The notes under the pieces are model-generated. The model had not been told where the DNA came from. It did not search any database and saw nothing but the letters and a program-made list of their open reading frames with translations. 64,000 nucleotides of DNA from Streptomyces minutiscleroticus (GTDB taxonomy: Bacteria > Actinomycetota > Actinomycetes > Streptomycetales > Streptomycetaceae), in contig NZ_BMVU01000001.1 in assembly GCF_014650875.1 (NCBI RefSeq), forward strand, positions 434,001-498,000, written 5' to 3'. Every line of letters starts with the position of its first letter. Within the stretch, counting starts at the first letter, position 1. Positions 39,482 through 48,187 of the stretch are shown in pieces. The translations under genes and the position numbers were made by a program.

Positions 39482-40960
39482 ATGACGGAACGACCCGCGC
39501 AGCGCATCCCCAATCGTCAGCTAGCCGCGCTCATCGCAGAAGCGGGATTCTCCAACGCGGGGCTCGCCCGCCGCGTGGACCAGCTCGGTCTGGAACACGG
39601 GCTGGACCTGAGATACGACAAGACCTCGGTCACCCGCTGGCTGCGCGGCCAGCAGCCCCGGGGCACGACCCCGGCCCTGATCGCCGAGGTGTTCACCCGC
39701 CGGCTCGGACGCCGGCTCACCGCCCAGGACCTCGGTCTCGACGCCTGCGCCCCCGTCTACGCGGGGCTGGAGTTCGCGGCCAGCCCGGAGGAGGCCGTCG
39801 ACATCGTCAGCGGGCTGTGGCGCAAGGACTCCGGCAGCCACGCCGAGCTGCGCAAGATCGCGTTCACCCCGGCCGGGCTCGTCGTGCCGAGCCGGGACTG
39901 GCTGATCGGCCGCCCCGACGACCGGGTCGCCCGGGCCGAGGCGCCCCCGGGCGGCCGGGTGCCCCCGCAGGGCCGGCCCGTCGGCCGCCCCATGGCGGTG
40001 CCGGAGCAGCCGGGACAGGTGCCCCGGCAGCGGGCGCGCACCGAGCGCGAGCCCGGCCAGCGGGTGACCGGCGGCGACATCGCCGCGCTGCGCTCGGTGG
40101 GCGAGCTCTTCCGCGCGCTCGACCACGCCTACGGCGGCGGCCACGCCCGCCAGGCCCTGGTCCGCTACCTGGAGCACGAGGCCGAGCCGATGCTCCGCGG
40201 CAGCTACGGCGAGCAGACCGGGCGCCGGCTGTTCGCCGCGGTCGCCGACCTGACCCGGCTGGCCGGCTGGACCTCGTTCGACATCGGCGCGCACGGCCTG
40301 GCCCAGCGCTACTTCGTGCAGGCGCTGCGGCTCGCGCAGGCGGCGGGCGACCGGGCCTACGGCTCGTACGTGCTGGTGACCATGAGCCGCCAGGCCGTCT
40401 ACCTGGGCCACGGCCGGGAGGCGATCCAGCTGGCGCGCGTCGCCCAGCAGGGCGTGGGCTCGTCCGCGCCGCCCGCCGTCCAGGCGCTGCTGTACGCCGT
40501 CGAGGCGCGCGGCCACGGCGTGCTCGGCGAGGTCCGGGCGTGCACCGCCTCGCTCGTCCGGTCCGAACGGGCGCTGGAGGCGTCCCGGACCACCGACGAG
40601 GTGCCGCACTGGGCGCGCTTCTTCGACGAGGCCCAGCTCGCCGACGAGTTCGGGCACTGCCACCGCGACCTGCAGCAGTACCGGGCCGCGGCGCAGCACG
40701 CGGAGCGCTCGCTGCAGCTGAGGGCGCCCGCCTTCGCGCGCAGCCGGCTGTTCTGCCGGGTCGTCCTCGCCTGCTCCCGGCTGGGTCTCGGCGAGCTCGA
40801 CCAGGCGTGCCGGCTGGGCGCCGAGTCGGCGGCGCAGGCGTCGGAGATGCGGTCGGCCCGCGCGATCGAGTACGTGCGGGACTTCGAGCGCCGCCTGGAG
40901 CCGTACCGGGACGCGGCGCCCGTGCGCGGCTACCGGGACAAGGTGGCGACGCTCGGCTAG
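39482..40960 (+). CDS. NsdA-like helix-turn-helix/TPR regulator
   Basis: 492 residues. The N-terminal about 85 residues form a helix-turn-helix of the type used by streptomycete developmental regulators (NRQLAALIAEAGFSNAGLARRV and TSVTRWLRGQQPRG). After a Pro/Arg/Gln linker (about 145-200), a long alpha-helical TPR-like region follows, with repeats such as RYFVQALRLAQAAGDRAYGSYVL, GREAIQLARVAQQG and QYRAAAQHAERSLQLR. NsdA and related proteins repress antibiotic production and sporulation in S. coelicolor. Assignment to that role is by domain layout only. AGGAG lies 13 bases before ATG 39482, which is long. The upstream 269 bp is an otherwise empty, divergent promoter region shared with lipB. 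Confidence 0.75.
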   Translation: MTERPAQRIPNRQLAALIAEAGFSNAGLARRVDQLGLEHGLDLRYDKTSVTRWLRGQQPRGTTPALIAEVFTRRLGRRLTAQDLGLDACAPVYAGLEFAASPEEAVDIVSGLWRKDSGSHAELRKIAFTPAGLVVPSRDWLIGRPDDRVARAEAPPGGRVPPQGRPVGRPMAVPEQPGQVPRQRARTEREPGQRVTGGDIAALRSVGELFRALDHAYGGGHARQALVRYLEHEAEPMLRGSYGEQTGRRLFAAVADLTRLAGWTSFDIGAHGLAQRYFVQALRLAQAAGDRAYGSYVLVTMSRQAVYLGHGREAIQLARVAQQGVGSSAPPAVQALLYAVEARGHGVLGEVRACTASLVRSERALEASRTTDEVPHWARFFDEAQLADEFGHCHRDLQQYRAAAQHAERSLQLRAPAFARSRLFCRVVLACSRLGLGELDQACRLGAESAAQASEMRSARAIEYVRDFERRLEPYRDAAPVRGYRDKVATLG

Positions 40961-40982
40961 CCGGGCGGGACGCCTCCTGAGC

Positions 40983-41021
40983 GGCGGCCCCGGTGCGGAC
41001 CCCTTCCGCGCCGGGGCCGCC
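40983..41021. terminator. Bidirectional terminator between the NsdA-like gene and the FAD oxidoreductase gene
   Basis: GGCGGCCCCGGTGCGG (40983-40998) pairs with CCGCGCCGGGGCCGCC (41006-41021) over 16 positions, one being a G-T pair, with a 7-base loop. Confidence 0.85.
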
Positions 41022-41034
41022 CGCGTCCCGGCGG

Positions 41035-42333
41035 TCAGGCGGCGTGCGGCAGCGGGTCCGAGGCGAACGCCGCGCCCACGCCCAGGTCCGCGAGGACCGC
41101 CGCGGCGGCCCGGTGCCCCGAGCGCAGCGCGCCCTGGACCGTGCCGGTGTCGCGGTGGTCGCCGCAGACGTAGAGGCCGTCGAGGAGGCGGACCGGGCGG
41201 CGGGCGTCGTGCGGCGGCGGCATGGCCGGGACGGCCTCCGGCGTGTGGCGCACGGCGAGCGTCTCCCAGCGGTACGTCGGTCTGCCGTACAGGACCGCGA
41301 GCCGGGCCCGGACCACGGCCTCGACGTCGGCGGGCGGCGGACCGAGGACCGTGGTCGAGACCAGCGCGCGGCCCGCGGGCGCCCGCGACGGGTCCACCTC
41401 GCTGACGACCGCCGTGTGCGCCACCGGGCTGCGGCGGTCCGCGTCGAGCAGCAGCGACGGCTCGGCGAGCGGCGCCTCGTCGGCGGTGTGGTGCACCACC
41501 GTCACCGGGTGGAACGGCGGGACCCTGAGCCCCGGCAGCAGCTCGGCCGCGTCCCGCGCGCCGGTCGCCACCAGGACCGCGCGGCAGCGCAGTACGCCGT
41601 GGTCCGCGGTCGTCACGGAGGTGGTGGACACCGAGGTCGCCCGCACCCCCGTGCGGACCGTGCCGGCGGGCAGGGCCGCCGCCAGCAGCTCCGGCAGCGC
41701 GTCGGCGCCGCCCTCCGGCACGCACAGCCGGCCCGCGGCGAAGGAGCGCAGCGCGAGGTCCGCGCAGCGGCTGGACGTCGTCAGGTCCGGATCGCCGAGC
41801 AGCGCGGCCAGCAGCGGGCGCAGCAGCCCGTCGGCGGTACGGGAGGCGACGCCACGCGCCGCGAACGCCTCGCGGGCGGTCGTCTCCGGCCGGGACAGCA
41901 GCCGTTCCACGGGCGTGGCGGCGAGGCGGGCGAGCGCGGCGGTCAGGCGCGCCTGGTCGGAACCCAGAGGGGCGCTCACGAGGGCGCGTGCCGCGGTGAG
42001 TGCGCCCCGCGCGCCCCCGGCGCGTACGGTGCCGCCGACGCGCTGGGTGCGTCCCTCGCCGTGCACGAGGACGCCGGGCGCGAAGGGCCGCAGGACCAGG
42101 GCGTCAAGGCCCGGGGCGAGGCGCGGTTCCTGGGGCGAGGCCGACAGGAACCGCCCGACGCGGTCCAGCCGGAACCCGTCGATCTTCTCGGTCGCCATCC
42201 GGCCACCCGCACAGGAGGCGGCCTCCAGAACCACGGTGGGGACTCCCGCCCTGGTCAGCCGGTGGGCTGCGGTGAGTCCCGCGACTCCCGCCCCCACGAC
42301 GACGACATCCGCCCGGAACGCCGGCTCAAGCAC
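41035..42333 (-). CDS. FAD-dependent oxidoreductase (protoporphyrinogen-oxidase/phytoene-desaturase-like)
   Basis: 432 residues. A GxGxxG dinucleotide fold at the start (ADVVVVGAGVAGLTAAHRL, then VVLEAASCAGGRMATEKIDGFRLDRV) is typical of the amine-oxidase/PPOX superfamily. The C-terminal FAD contact GLYVCGDHRDTGTVQGALRSGHRAA is present. The middle, substrate-specific region is Ala/Arg-rich and not informative. Streptomyces already have other genes for heme synthesis, so a carotenoid or amine substrate is as likely. GAGGAGGGG precedes GTG 42333. Gene order with the epimerase next to it on the same strand (236 bp gap) suggests separate promoters. Confidence 0.85.
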   Translation of the reverse strand: MLEPAFRADVVVVGAGVAGLTAAHRLTRAGVPTVVLEAASCAGGRMATEKIDGFRLDRVGRFLSASPQEPRLAPGLDALVLRPFAPGVLVHGEGRTQRVGGTVRAGGARGALTAARALVSAPLGSDQARLTAALARLAATPVERLLSRPETTAREAFAARGVASRTADGLLRPLLAALLGDPDLTTSSRCADLALRSFAAGRLCVPEGGADALPELLAAALPAGTVRTGVRATSVSTTSVTTADHGVLRCRAVLVATGARDAAELLPGLRVPPFHPVTVVHHTADEAPLAEPSLLLDADRRSPVAHTAVVSEVDPSRAPAGRALVSTTVLGPPPADVEAVVRARLAVLYGRPTYRWETLAVRHTPEAVPAMPPPHDARRPVRLLDGLYVCGDHRDTGTVQGALRSGHRAAAAVLADLGVGAAFASDPLPHAA

Positions 42334-42569
42334 GTGCCCCTCCTCGAGGTTGCGCGGCTGTCGGAGACGTCATGCCCCCAACAACGTTCGGAAATACCCG
42401 AGTTCGCGTCGAGAGTAGGTCCGTGTCCGATCAGAGACAGTCGCGCATCGGAGAGGCACGGTCGCACGCCGGTCGCATACGGGTCGCACACGGCCGGAAG
42501 TTGTCACGGAGGGTGAGGCCGGGGCCCGGACCGGGGTCGGGGCCCGAGGTCCGGAGCCCGGACCGGCGC

Positions 42570-43469
42570 TCAGTCCAGTGCCGCCCTGATGGCCTGCTCG
42601 ATCTTCGGGAAGGCGAAGTCGAAACCCGACTCCAGCAGGCGCGAGGGCAGGACGCGCTGGCTGCCGAGCACGTCCCCGGAGAACTCCCCGAGCACGGTCC
42701 GCAGGACCGGCGCCGGCACCGCGAACACCGTGGGCCGGCGCAGCACCCGCCCCATCGCCGCCGTCACCTCCCGGTTGGTGACCGGTTCCGGTGCCGTCAG
42801 GTTGAACGGGCCCGACAGGCCCTCCGTCTCCAGCAGGTGCCGCAGCGCCGCCACCTCGTCGTGCAGCGCGATGAAGCTCCAGTACTGCCGCCCGTCGCCG
42901 AGGCGCCCGCCGAGCCCCGCCTTGAACAGCGGGAACAGCCGCCCCCACGCGCCGCCGCCGGAGGCCACCACCAGGCCGGTGCGGGCGAACACCGTCCGGA
43001 CGCCCGCCTCCCGCGCCGGAGCCGCCGCCTCCTCCCACTGGACGCACAGCGAGGGCAGGAAGCCGTCGCCCGGGGGCGCGCTCTCGTCCACCGCGCGGTC
43101 GCCGGTCTCCCCGTAGAAGCCGATCGCGCTGCCGTTGAGCAGCACCCGCGGCGGTTCGTCGAGCGCGGCGGCCGCCTCCGCGAGCGTCGCCGTGCCGAGC
43201 ACCCGGCTGTCGCGGATCGTCCGCTTGTACGCGTCGGTCCAGCGGTGGTCGCCGACGCCGGCGCCCGCGAGGTTCACCACGGCCGTGCAGCCGGCGAGTC
43301 CGGCCGCGTCGACGTACTGCCGTTCCGGGTCCCAGCGGACCTCGTCCTGCGCGCGCGGCGCGCGCCGCACCAGCCGCACCACCTCGTGCCCGTCGGCGGT
43401 CAGTGAGCGCACCAGTGCCGTACCGATCAGTCCGGACGCGCCGGCCACGGCGATTCGGGTAGGTTCCAT
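42570..43469 (-). CDS. NAD(P)-dependent epimerase of the TIGR01777 (SDR39U1/YfcH) family
   Basis: 299 residues. A Rossmann start RIAVAGASGLIGTALVRSL, VVNLAGAGV, LLNGSAIGFYGETGDRAVDE and RTGLVVA define the family. The C-terminal DUF1731-like end VLPSRLLESGFDFAFPKIEQAIRAAL closes the protein. The substrate is unknown. These proteins are small-nucleotide-sugar-epimerase-like reductases. ATG 43469 lies close to AGGATGGGGG. The open frame extends to 43712 through a non-coding region overlapping the acetyltransferase gene and is rejected. Confidence 0.9.
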   Translation of the reverse strand: MEPTRIAVAGASGLIGTALVRSLTADGHEVVRLVRRAPRAQDEVRWDPERQYVDAAGLAGCTAVVNLAGAGVGDHRWTDAYKRTIRDSRVLGTATLAEAAAALDEPPRVLLNGSAIGFYGETGDRAVDESAPPGDGFLPSLCVQWEEAAAPAREAGVRTVFARTGLVVASGGGAWGRLFPLFKAGLGGRLGDGRQYWSFIALHDEVAALRHLLETEGLSGPFNLTAPEPVTNREVTAAMGRVLRRPTVFAVPAPVLRTVLGEFSGDVLGSQRVLPSRLLESGFDFAFPKIEQAIRAALD

Positions 43470-43572
43470 GCCCCCATCCTGCGCCACCCGCCCCCCGGAC
43501 GAGGGGCGCGGGCCCGGGCCGGAGCAGGTGATTCCGGACGTGCCGCCGTGTTCCGGCCGTACAGTGACGTCC

Positions 43573-44070
43573 ATGCCCGAGCCGCACGAGCCGTACATAC
43601 GCACCGCCCTGCCCGACGACGAGGACGAGCTCGGCCGTCTGGACCGGGCGGCCTGGTCGCCCCTGCACGCGGTCAGCCCGCCGCCGCGACCGCCGTACGA
43701 GCCGTTCTTCACCGAGCGCTTCGGACCGCGCGACCACCTCGTCGCCGAGCTCGACGGGCGGATCGCCGGCTACGTGCGCCTCGGCTTCCCGACCTCCCTG
43801 CCCTCCAACGCGCACGTCCGCCAGATCCAGGGGCTCGCCGTCGCCGCCGAGGCGCGCGGCCGGGGCGTCGGCCGCGCGCTGCTCAGGGCGGTGGCCGAGG
43901 TGGCCCGCCGCCAGGGGGCGCTGCGCCTCACGCTGCGCGTCCTCGGCCACAACACGCCCGCGCGCAGGCTGTACGAGTCGGAGGGCTTCGTCGTCGAGGG
44001 CGTCCAGCCGGGGGAGTTCCACCTGGACGGGGAGTACGTGGACGACGTGCTGATGGGGCGCAGGCTCTAG
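43573..44070 (+). CDS. GNAT-family N-acetyltransferase
   Basis: 165 residues. The acetyl-CoA-binding motif IQGLAVAAEARGRGVGRALLRAV, then LRVLGHNTPARRLYESEGFV and a terminal YVDDVLMGRRL strand, are typical of GNAT. The acceptor is unknown. TACAGT (43560-43565) ends seven bases before the ATG with no ribosome site, so a leaderless mRNA is likely. It is divergent from the epimerase gene. Confidence 0.9.
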   Translation: MPEPHEPYIRTALPDDEDELGRLDRAAWSPLHAVSPPPRPPYEPFFTERFGPRDHLVAELDGRIAGYVRLGFPTSLPSNAHVRQIQGLAVAAEARGRGVGRALLRAVAEVARRQGALRLTLRVLGHNTPARRLYESEGFVVEGVQPGEFHLDGEYVDDVLMGRRL

Positions 44071-44119
44071 GAGCCCGAAGCCCGAAGCCCGGGGGCCGGG
44101 GTTCCGGAGGCCCGGACGG

Positions 44120-44165
44120 CGGTGTCCCGTCGGGGGCGGGCGGGCCGGTGTCCCGTCAGGGGCGG
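44120..44165. repeat. Duplicated 20-bp motif (26-bp period) across the TetR gene stop
   Basis: CGGTGTCCCGTCGGGGGCGG (44120-44139) recurs as CGGTGTCCCGTCAGGGGCGG (44146-44165), one difference. The second copy contains the stop codon (44156-44158) of the minus-strand TetR gene. Confidence 0.75.
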
Positions 44166-44890
44166 ATGCCGTCCATGAAACGGCGCAGGCAGCGGACCGC
44201 GAGGTCCCGGGGCGAGCCCGGGCCCTCCACGTCCGCGTCCGTCTCGGACCAGGTCTCCAGGGCGACCCGGATGGCGTCGGTGGCGGCCGCGGCCGCCAGG
44301 CGCACCTCCAGCGGGTCCGCGTCGCCGGCGAAGCGGGCCACCACCGGGACGAGCCGGTCCTCCGACTCCCGGTTCACCCGGTACCAGACCGTGCGCAGCG
44401 CCGGGTCCGCCGCGGCCGCCCGCAGCAGTCCGCGCGTCCAGCGCAGCCCCTCCGCCTTGAGCTCGCCGCGGACGGTCAGGGACTCCGCGATCGCCGCCTC
44501 CAGCGCCTCCGGGAGCGCCGTGTCCGGCGGCATCGCCGCCAGCCGCTCCCGCCAGTGGTCCCCGCCGACCGCCAGGAGCGGCGCGACCGCGTCCTGCTTG
44601 TTGCGGAAGTAGCGGTAGAACGTGCGCAGCGCGACGCCCGCGCGGGCCGCGATCTCCTCCGTCGTGGTGGCGTCCGGGCCCCGCTCGGTGAAGAGCTCGG
44701 CCGCCGCCCGGGCGATCTCGAACTGGGTGGCGGCCTTGCGGCGTTCGGTCAGGGAGGGGCCCTTGGCGGGGCCGGTGGACGCGCTGGACGCGGGGGGCGC
44801 GGGGGGCGCGGGGGACCCGGCGGGCGGAGTGGACCCGGCGGGTGCGGCGGACCCGGCGGACGCGACGGGCTTGGCGGACCTGGTGCTCAC
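44156..44890 (-). CDS. TetR-family transcriptional regulator with Ala/Pro/Ser N-terminal extension
   Basis: 244 residues. The first about 45 are low-complexity (repeats such as PAGS, APPAP). Then comes a TetR head (RRKAATQFEIARAAAELFTERGPDATTTEEIAARAGVALRTFYRYFRNKQDAV), and the C-terminal half is of the TetR_C type seen in multidrug- or lipid-responsive members. The extension is variable DNA (GGGG-rich repeats 44795-44830), so its presence in the protein is not certain. TACGCT ends seven bases before GTG 44890 with no ribosome site, again leaderless. No target operator is obvious. Confidence 0.85.
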   Translation of the reverse strand: MSTRSAKPVASAGSAAPAGSTPPAGSPAPPAPPASSASTGPAKGPSLTERRKAATQFEIARAAAELFTERGPDATTTEEIAARAGVALRTFYRYFRNKQDAVAPLLAVGGDHWRERLAAMPPDTALPEALEAAIAESLTVRGELKAEGLRWTRGLLRAAAADPALRTVWYRVNRESEDRLVPVVARFAGDADPLEVRLAAAAATDAIRVALETWSETDADVEGPGSPRDLAVRCLRRFMDGIRP

Positions 44891-44943
44891 CGAAGGAAGC
44901 GTACGCCCGTGCGAGCACCGGCAACATGTGTCGCGCCCGTCCC

Positions 44944-44998
44944 GCCCGTCCCTTCCGCCTCGGGCACCGGCAGGGAGGCGGAAAGGGCGGGCGGTGCC
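44944..44998 (-). terminator. Terminator of the MarP-type protease gene
   Basis: GCCCGTCCCTTCCGCCTC (44944-44961) pairs with GAGGCGGAAAGGGCGGGC, ending near 44993, with small bulges, just after the protease stop on the minus strand. Confidence 0.65.
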
Positions 44999-45011
44999 GG
45001 GGACGCGCAGC

Positions 45012-46202
45012 TCAGGAGGTGACCGGGTCGCCGGTGTCCACCGGCCGCGTGGCGTCCGCCGCGCGTTCCGCTTCGGCCGCCACCTCGTCGGCCGTCAGCA
45101 CGTACCCCGTCTCGTCGTCCGACGTGGAGCGGGCGAAGACCACGCCGTAGACCTCGCCGCCGGTCGTCAGCAGCGGCCCGCCGGAGTTGCCGGGGCGGAC
45201 CGTGGAGCGGATCGAGTAGATCTCGCGGGTGACCATGCCGGTGCCGTAGATGTCCTGGCCGCGGGCCTGCGTCTTGCCGGCGACCGTGGCCGCCCGCAGG
45301 TCCAGGCCGCCGTCCTCCGGATAGCCCGCCACGACGGCCGCGTCCCCGCCGGCCGCACCGGTGTCGAAGTCCAGCACCGGTGCCCGGAGCCCGGGCACGT
45401 CGAGCACGGCCACGTCCTTGCCGGGGTCGAAGAGCACGACGCGCGCCTCGTACGCCCGGCCCGTGCCGCCCACCCGTACGGTCGGCTCGTCGATGCCGGC
45501 GACCACGTGCGCGTTCGTCATCACGTGCTCCGCCGCGTACACGAAGCCGCTGCCCTCGCGGCCCTGGGTGCCCGTGACGCCCTCGACCTTGACGGTGCTG
45601 AGCTGGGCCGCGCGCCTGGCGGCGGCCGTGACGCTGTCCCCGGAGGGGCGGGCGACGCCGGTGGTGGGCTCGTTCTCGAAGGGGTTGAACACCTGCGGGA
45701 ACCCGGCCTCCGTGAGGGCCGAGGTGGCCCGCGCGAACCAGGTCGGCGTCGTCTCCGGCATCACGTCCTGCACCGTGCCGAGCAGCGCGGAGCCGCGGAT
45801 CGCCCGGGTGAGCACCGGCGAGGCGGACGCGGCCAGGACGCTCGCGGCGACCCAGGCGACGAGCAGGACGGCGACGGCGTTCGCGGCGGCGCCGCCCACG
45901 CCGTCGACCACCCGGACCGGGCCGCCCGCGCGGTCGAGGCCGCGGCGCAGCCGCAGCGCAAGCCGCCCGGTCAGCTCGTGGCCGATCACGGCGGGCACCA
46001 GTACGGTCAGGACGGCCGTGACCGTCGCCGCCGTCGTGCCCGCCGTCACGAAGTCCATCACCCAGGGCAGCAGCCACACACCGACGACGGCTCCGCCCAC
46101 GAAGCCGGCCAGCGAGACGCAGCCCGCCACGAGGCCGCGGCGGTAGCCGGACCCCGCGTAAGCCACCATCACCAGCAACAGCACGATGTCGAGCAGGTCC
46201 AC
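45012..46202 (-). CDS. MarP-type membrane-anchored serine protease (CvpA-like domain plus trypsin-like domain)
   Basis: 396 residues. Four membrane helices (residues about 1-125) form a colicin-V-production-like anchor beginning VDLLDIVLLLVMVAYAGSGYRRGL. The extracytoplasmic protease domain follows: EGSGFVYAAEHVMTNAHVVAG with catalytic His, FDPGKDVAVLD with Asp, and RPGNSGGPLL with Ser. In mycobacteria MarP helps resist acid and acts through a peptidoglycan hydrolase. The same type sits here 183 bp from a divergent peptidoglycan amidase gene, consistent with an envelope function. GGAAGGAG precedes GTG 46202. The open frame continues far upstream but is not coding. Confidence 0.92.
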   Translation of the reverse strand: MDLLDIVLLLVMVAYAGSGYRRGLVAGCVSLAGFVGGAVVGVWLLPWVMDFVTAGTTAATVTAVLTVLVPAVIGHELTGRLALRLRRGLDRAGGPVRVVDGVGGAAANAVAVLLVAWVAASVLAASASPVLTRAIRGSALLGTVQDVMPETTPTWFARATSALTEAGFPQVFNPFENEPTTGVARPSGDSVTAAARRAAQLSTVKVEGVTGTQGREGSGFVYAAEHVMTNAHVVAGIDEPTVRVGGTGRAYEARVVLFDPGKDVAVLDVPGLRAPVLDFDTGAAGGDAAVVAGYPEDGGLDLRAATVAGKTQARGQDIYGTGMVTREIYSIRSTVRPGNSGGPLLTTGGEVYGVVFARSTSDDETGYVLTADEVAAEAERAADATRPVDTGDPVTS

Positions 46203-46385
46203 GAGGCTCCTTCCGTCCGGGTCCCCTCGTCCGTACGACGCCGGGACCCCACGTACGTACGCCGCGTGCCCCGTGATCAGGCGCGGCCCGTGGACCTGTA
46301 TAAACGTCCCGGACCAGGACATTGGTTCCACCGGCCGGCACACCACACGTCGCGGACGTCCGGAGTGTCCCGGAGAGTGGGGACC

Positions 46386-47573
46386 ATGCGTGTCTTCCGC
46401 CCGCCCACCGTGCGCAGCAGCCGGGGCGCCGCCCTGCGCCGCCTGCTGCGCACGAGGCACGCGCGCGGAACGCACGGCGCGGCGAGCGGGGCGACGGAGC
46501 CTGAGCAAGACGAGGCGAGCGGGACGACGGCGCCTGCGCGAGGCGACGTGAGCGGGGCGACGGCATCGGCGTGCGGCGCGGCGAGCGGGGCGACGGCACC
46601 CGCGCACGACGGTGCCTCCGGGGCGACGGCGCCCACCCGGGGCACCTCTGCCCAGGGGGCCTCCGCCCAGGGCGCCCCCGGCCGGTACACCCCGCCCCAG
46701 GGCGCCTCCGCCCACGGCGCCTCCGTCCCGCCGCGCCGCTCCCCGTACCGCCGGCCCCCCGGCCGGCGGCGCCGGGCCAGGCACAGACGGCCGCGGGCCG
46801 TCCGGCCGGCGGTGCCGTTCCGGGGAGCGGCGCTGCCGCGCGCCGCGCGGGCCGCGCTCGGGTGCCTTCCCGGGCTCGTGGCCGTCGCCGCGCTCGTGCT
46901 GTGCGCGACGGGGGTCGACCGGAGCGCCACCGGGCCGGGGCGGGCCGCCGGGACACGGGCCACCGGGCCGCGGCCCGACATCGTGCCGCGGGAGCGCTGG
47001 GCCGCCGGCACCACGCGGAGCGAGGCACCCGTACGGTACGCGGACCGGGTGGCCGCCGTCTTCGTGCACCACACCGACTCCCCGAACGACTACGACTGCG
47101 CCGACGTGCCCCGCATCATCCGGACCCTGTACGAGGGCCAGGCCGGCGACCGGCACTGGGACGACATCGGCTACAACTTCCTCGTCGACCGCTGCGGCAC
47201 CGTCTACGAGGGCCGCGCGGGCGGCGTCGAGCGCCCCGTCGTCGGCGCGCACACCCAGGGCTTCAACGCCGGCACGGCCGGCATCGCCGCGATCGGGACG
47301 TTCACGGAGGGCGTGCCCGTGCCGCGGGCCATGACCGACGCCATCGCGGCGGTCGCCGCCTGGAAGCTGGGCCTGTCCGGCGTCGACCCGCGCGCCCCGG
47401 TGCGACTGGTGTCCAGCAACAGCCTGAGCAGGTACCGCGCGGGCACCAGCGCCACCTTCAGGGCCGTCGCCGGGCACACCGACGGCTACGCCACCGTCTG
47501 CCCCGGCGCCGCCCTCACGGCCCGGCTCCCGGGGATCAGGGAGCGGGCCGCCCGCCTCCAGGGCCGCACCTGA
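46386..47573 (+). CDS. Peptidoglycan-recognition/N-acetylmuramoyl-L-alanine amidase (type 2) with repeat-rich N-terminus
   Basis: 395 residues. Residues 1-155 are basic and low-complexity, with 11-residue units of the type ASGATAPAHDG. A single hydrophobic segment (about 157-176) would make this a type II membrane protein or an unusual long signal. The amidase domain (about 198-390) has the zinc ligands His229 (VHHTDSPND), His364 (AGHTDGY) and Cys372 (CPG), and the PGRP motif GYNFLVDRCGTVYEGR with Tyr263. It should cleave the amide between MurNAc and L-Ala. The long N-terminus may be partly mis-annotated. No alternative start with a clear ribosome site is seen nearer the membrane segment. Confidence 0.85.
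   Translation: MRVFRPPTVRSSRGAALRRLLRTRHARGTHGAASGATEPEQDEASGTTAPARGDVSGATASACGAASGATAPAHDGASGATAPTRGTSAQGASAQGAPGRYTPPQGASAHGASVPPRRSPYRRPPGRRRRARHRRPRAVRPAVPFRGAALPRAARAALGCLPGLVAVAALVLCATGVDRSATGPGRAAGTRATGPRPDIVPRERWAAGTTRSEAPVRYADRVAAVFVHHTDSPNDYDCADVPRIIRTLYEGQAGDRHWDDIGYNFLVDRCGTVYEGRAGGVERPVVGAHTQGFNAGTAGIAAIGTFTEGVPVPRAMTDAIAAVAAWKLGLSGVDPRAPVRLVSSNSLSRYRAGTSATFRAVAGHTDGYATVCPGAALTARLPGIRERAARLQGRT
46490..46640 (+). repeat. 33-bp coding repeats for ASGATA-type units
   Basis: Four to five in-frame copies of a unit containing GCGAGCGGGGCGACGG encode (A/V)SG(A/T)TAPxxxx in the amidase N-terminus, with several point changes. Confidence 0.65.
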
Positions 47574-47668
47574 GGCCGGCGCACCGCACAGGCGCCCCAC
47601 AGCCGCCCCACCGGCCCCGCCGGCCCCGCCGGACTCCGCCCCCCGCTGCGGCCGGGGCGGTCCGCCGG

Positions 47669-48187
47669 TCAGTCCCCGAAGCGTTCCCAGAGCCTGGGCA
47701 GCCGGCGCGCCAGCGCCGCCTCGTCCGTCAGGTCCAGGGCGGTGCCCGCCGGCTGCGCGGGCGCGGGCGGGAGATCGAGGTCCGGCACGACGGTGCCGGT
47801 GAGCTGCTCGTACGCCTCGTCCGCCGCGTAGCCGAGCTCCTCGCCGTCGCCGTCGACCTCCTCGTCGAACCCGGCCAGCAGGTGGGCCAGCGCGTCCGGG
47901 TCGTGCACGGCCCTCTCGTACACCTCGCGCCCCTGCCCGATCAGCCAGCAGCGGAAGAGGTCGAAGGCGTCGTCGCCGTCGTCTCCCAGGAGGATCCGGG
48001 CGGCGCCCCACAGGTCCCAGGTGTACGCGCGGTTGTAGCGGGCCTCGAAGTGACGGGCGAAGTCCAGGACCGACTCGGGGTCCGACCGGACGAGCCGCTC
48101 GACGAGCAGGTCGGCCTGCTCGTCGGGGTCGCCCCCGGCGGCCTCGCGCGTGGTGTCCACCAGCTCCCAGAACCGTGTCTCGTCCAT
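47669..48187 (-). CDS. DUF4240 domain protein
   Basis: 172 residues, acidic, no membrane segment. The start FWELVDTTREAAGGDPDEQADLLVERL and the middle WDLWGAARILLGDDGDDAFDLFRCWLIGQGREVYERAVHDPDAL match the DUF4240 pattern as I remember it. These proteins often accompany toxin-immunity or unknown contexts. No partner is visible here. ATG 48187 is chosen because the longer start at 48259 adds a Pro/Arg-rich tail not expected in the family. No good ribosome site is seen for either. Confidence 0.75.
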   Translation of the reverse strand: MDETRFWELVDTTREAAGGDPDEQADLLVERLVRSDPESVLDFARHFEARYNRAYTWDLWGAARILLGDDGDDAFDLFRCWLIGQGREVYERAVHDPDALAHLLAGFDEEVDGDGEELGYAADEAYEQLTGTVVPDLDLPPAPAQPAGTALDLTDEAALARRLPRLWERFGD

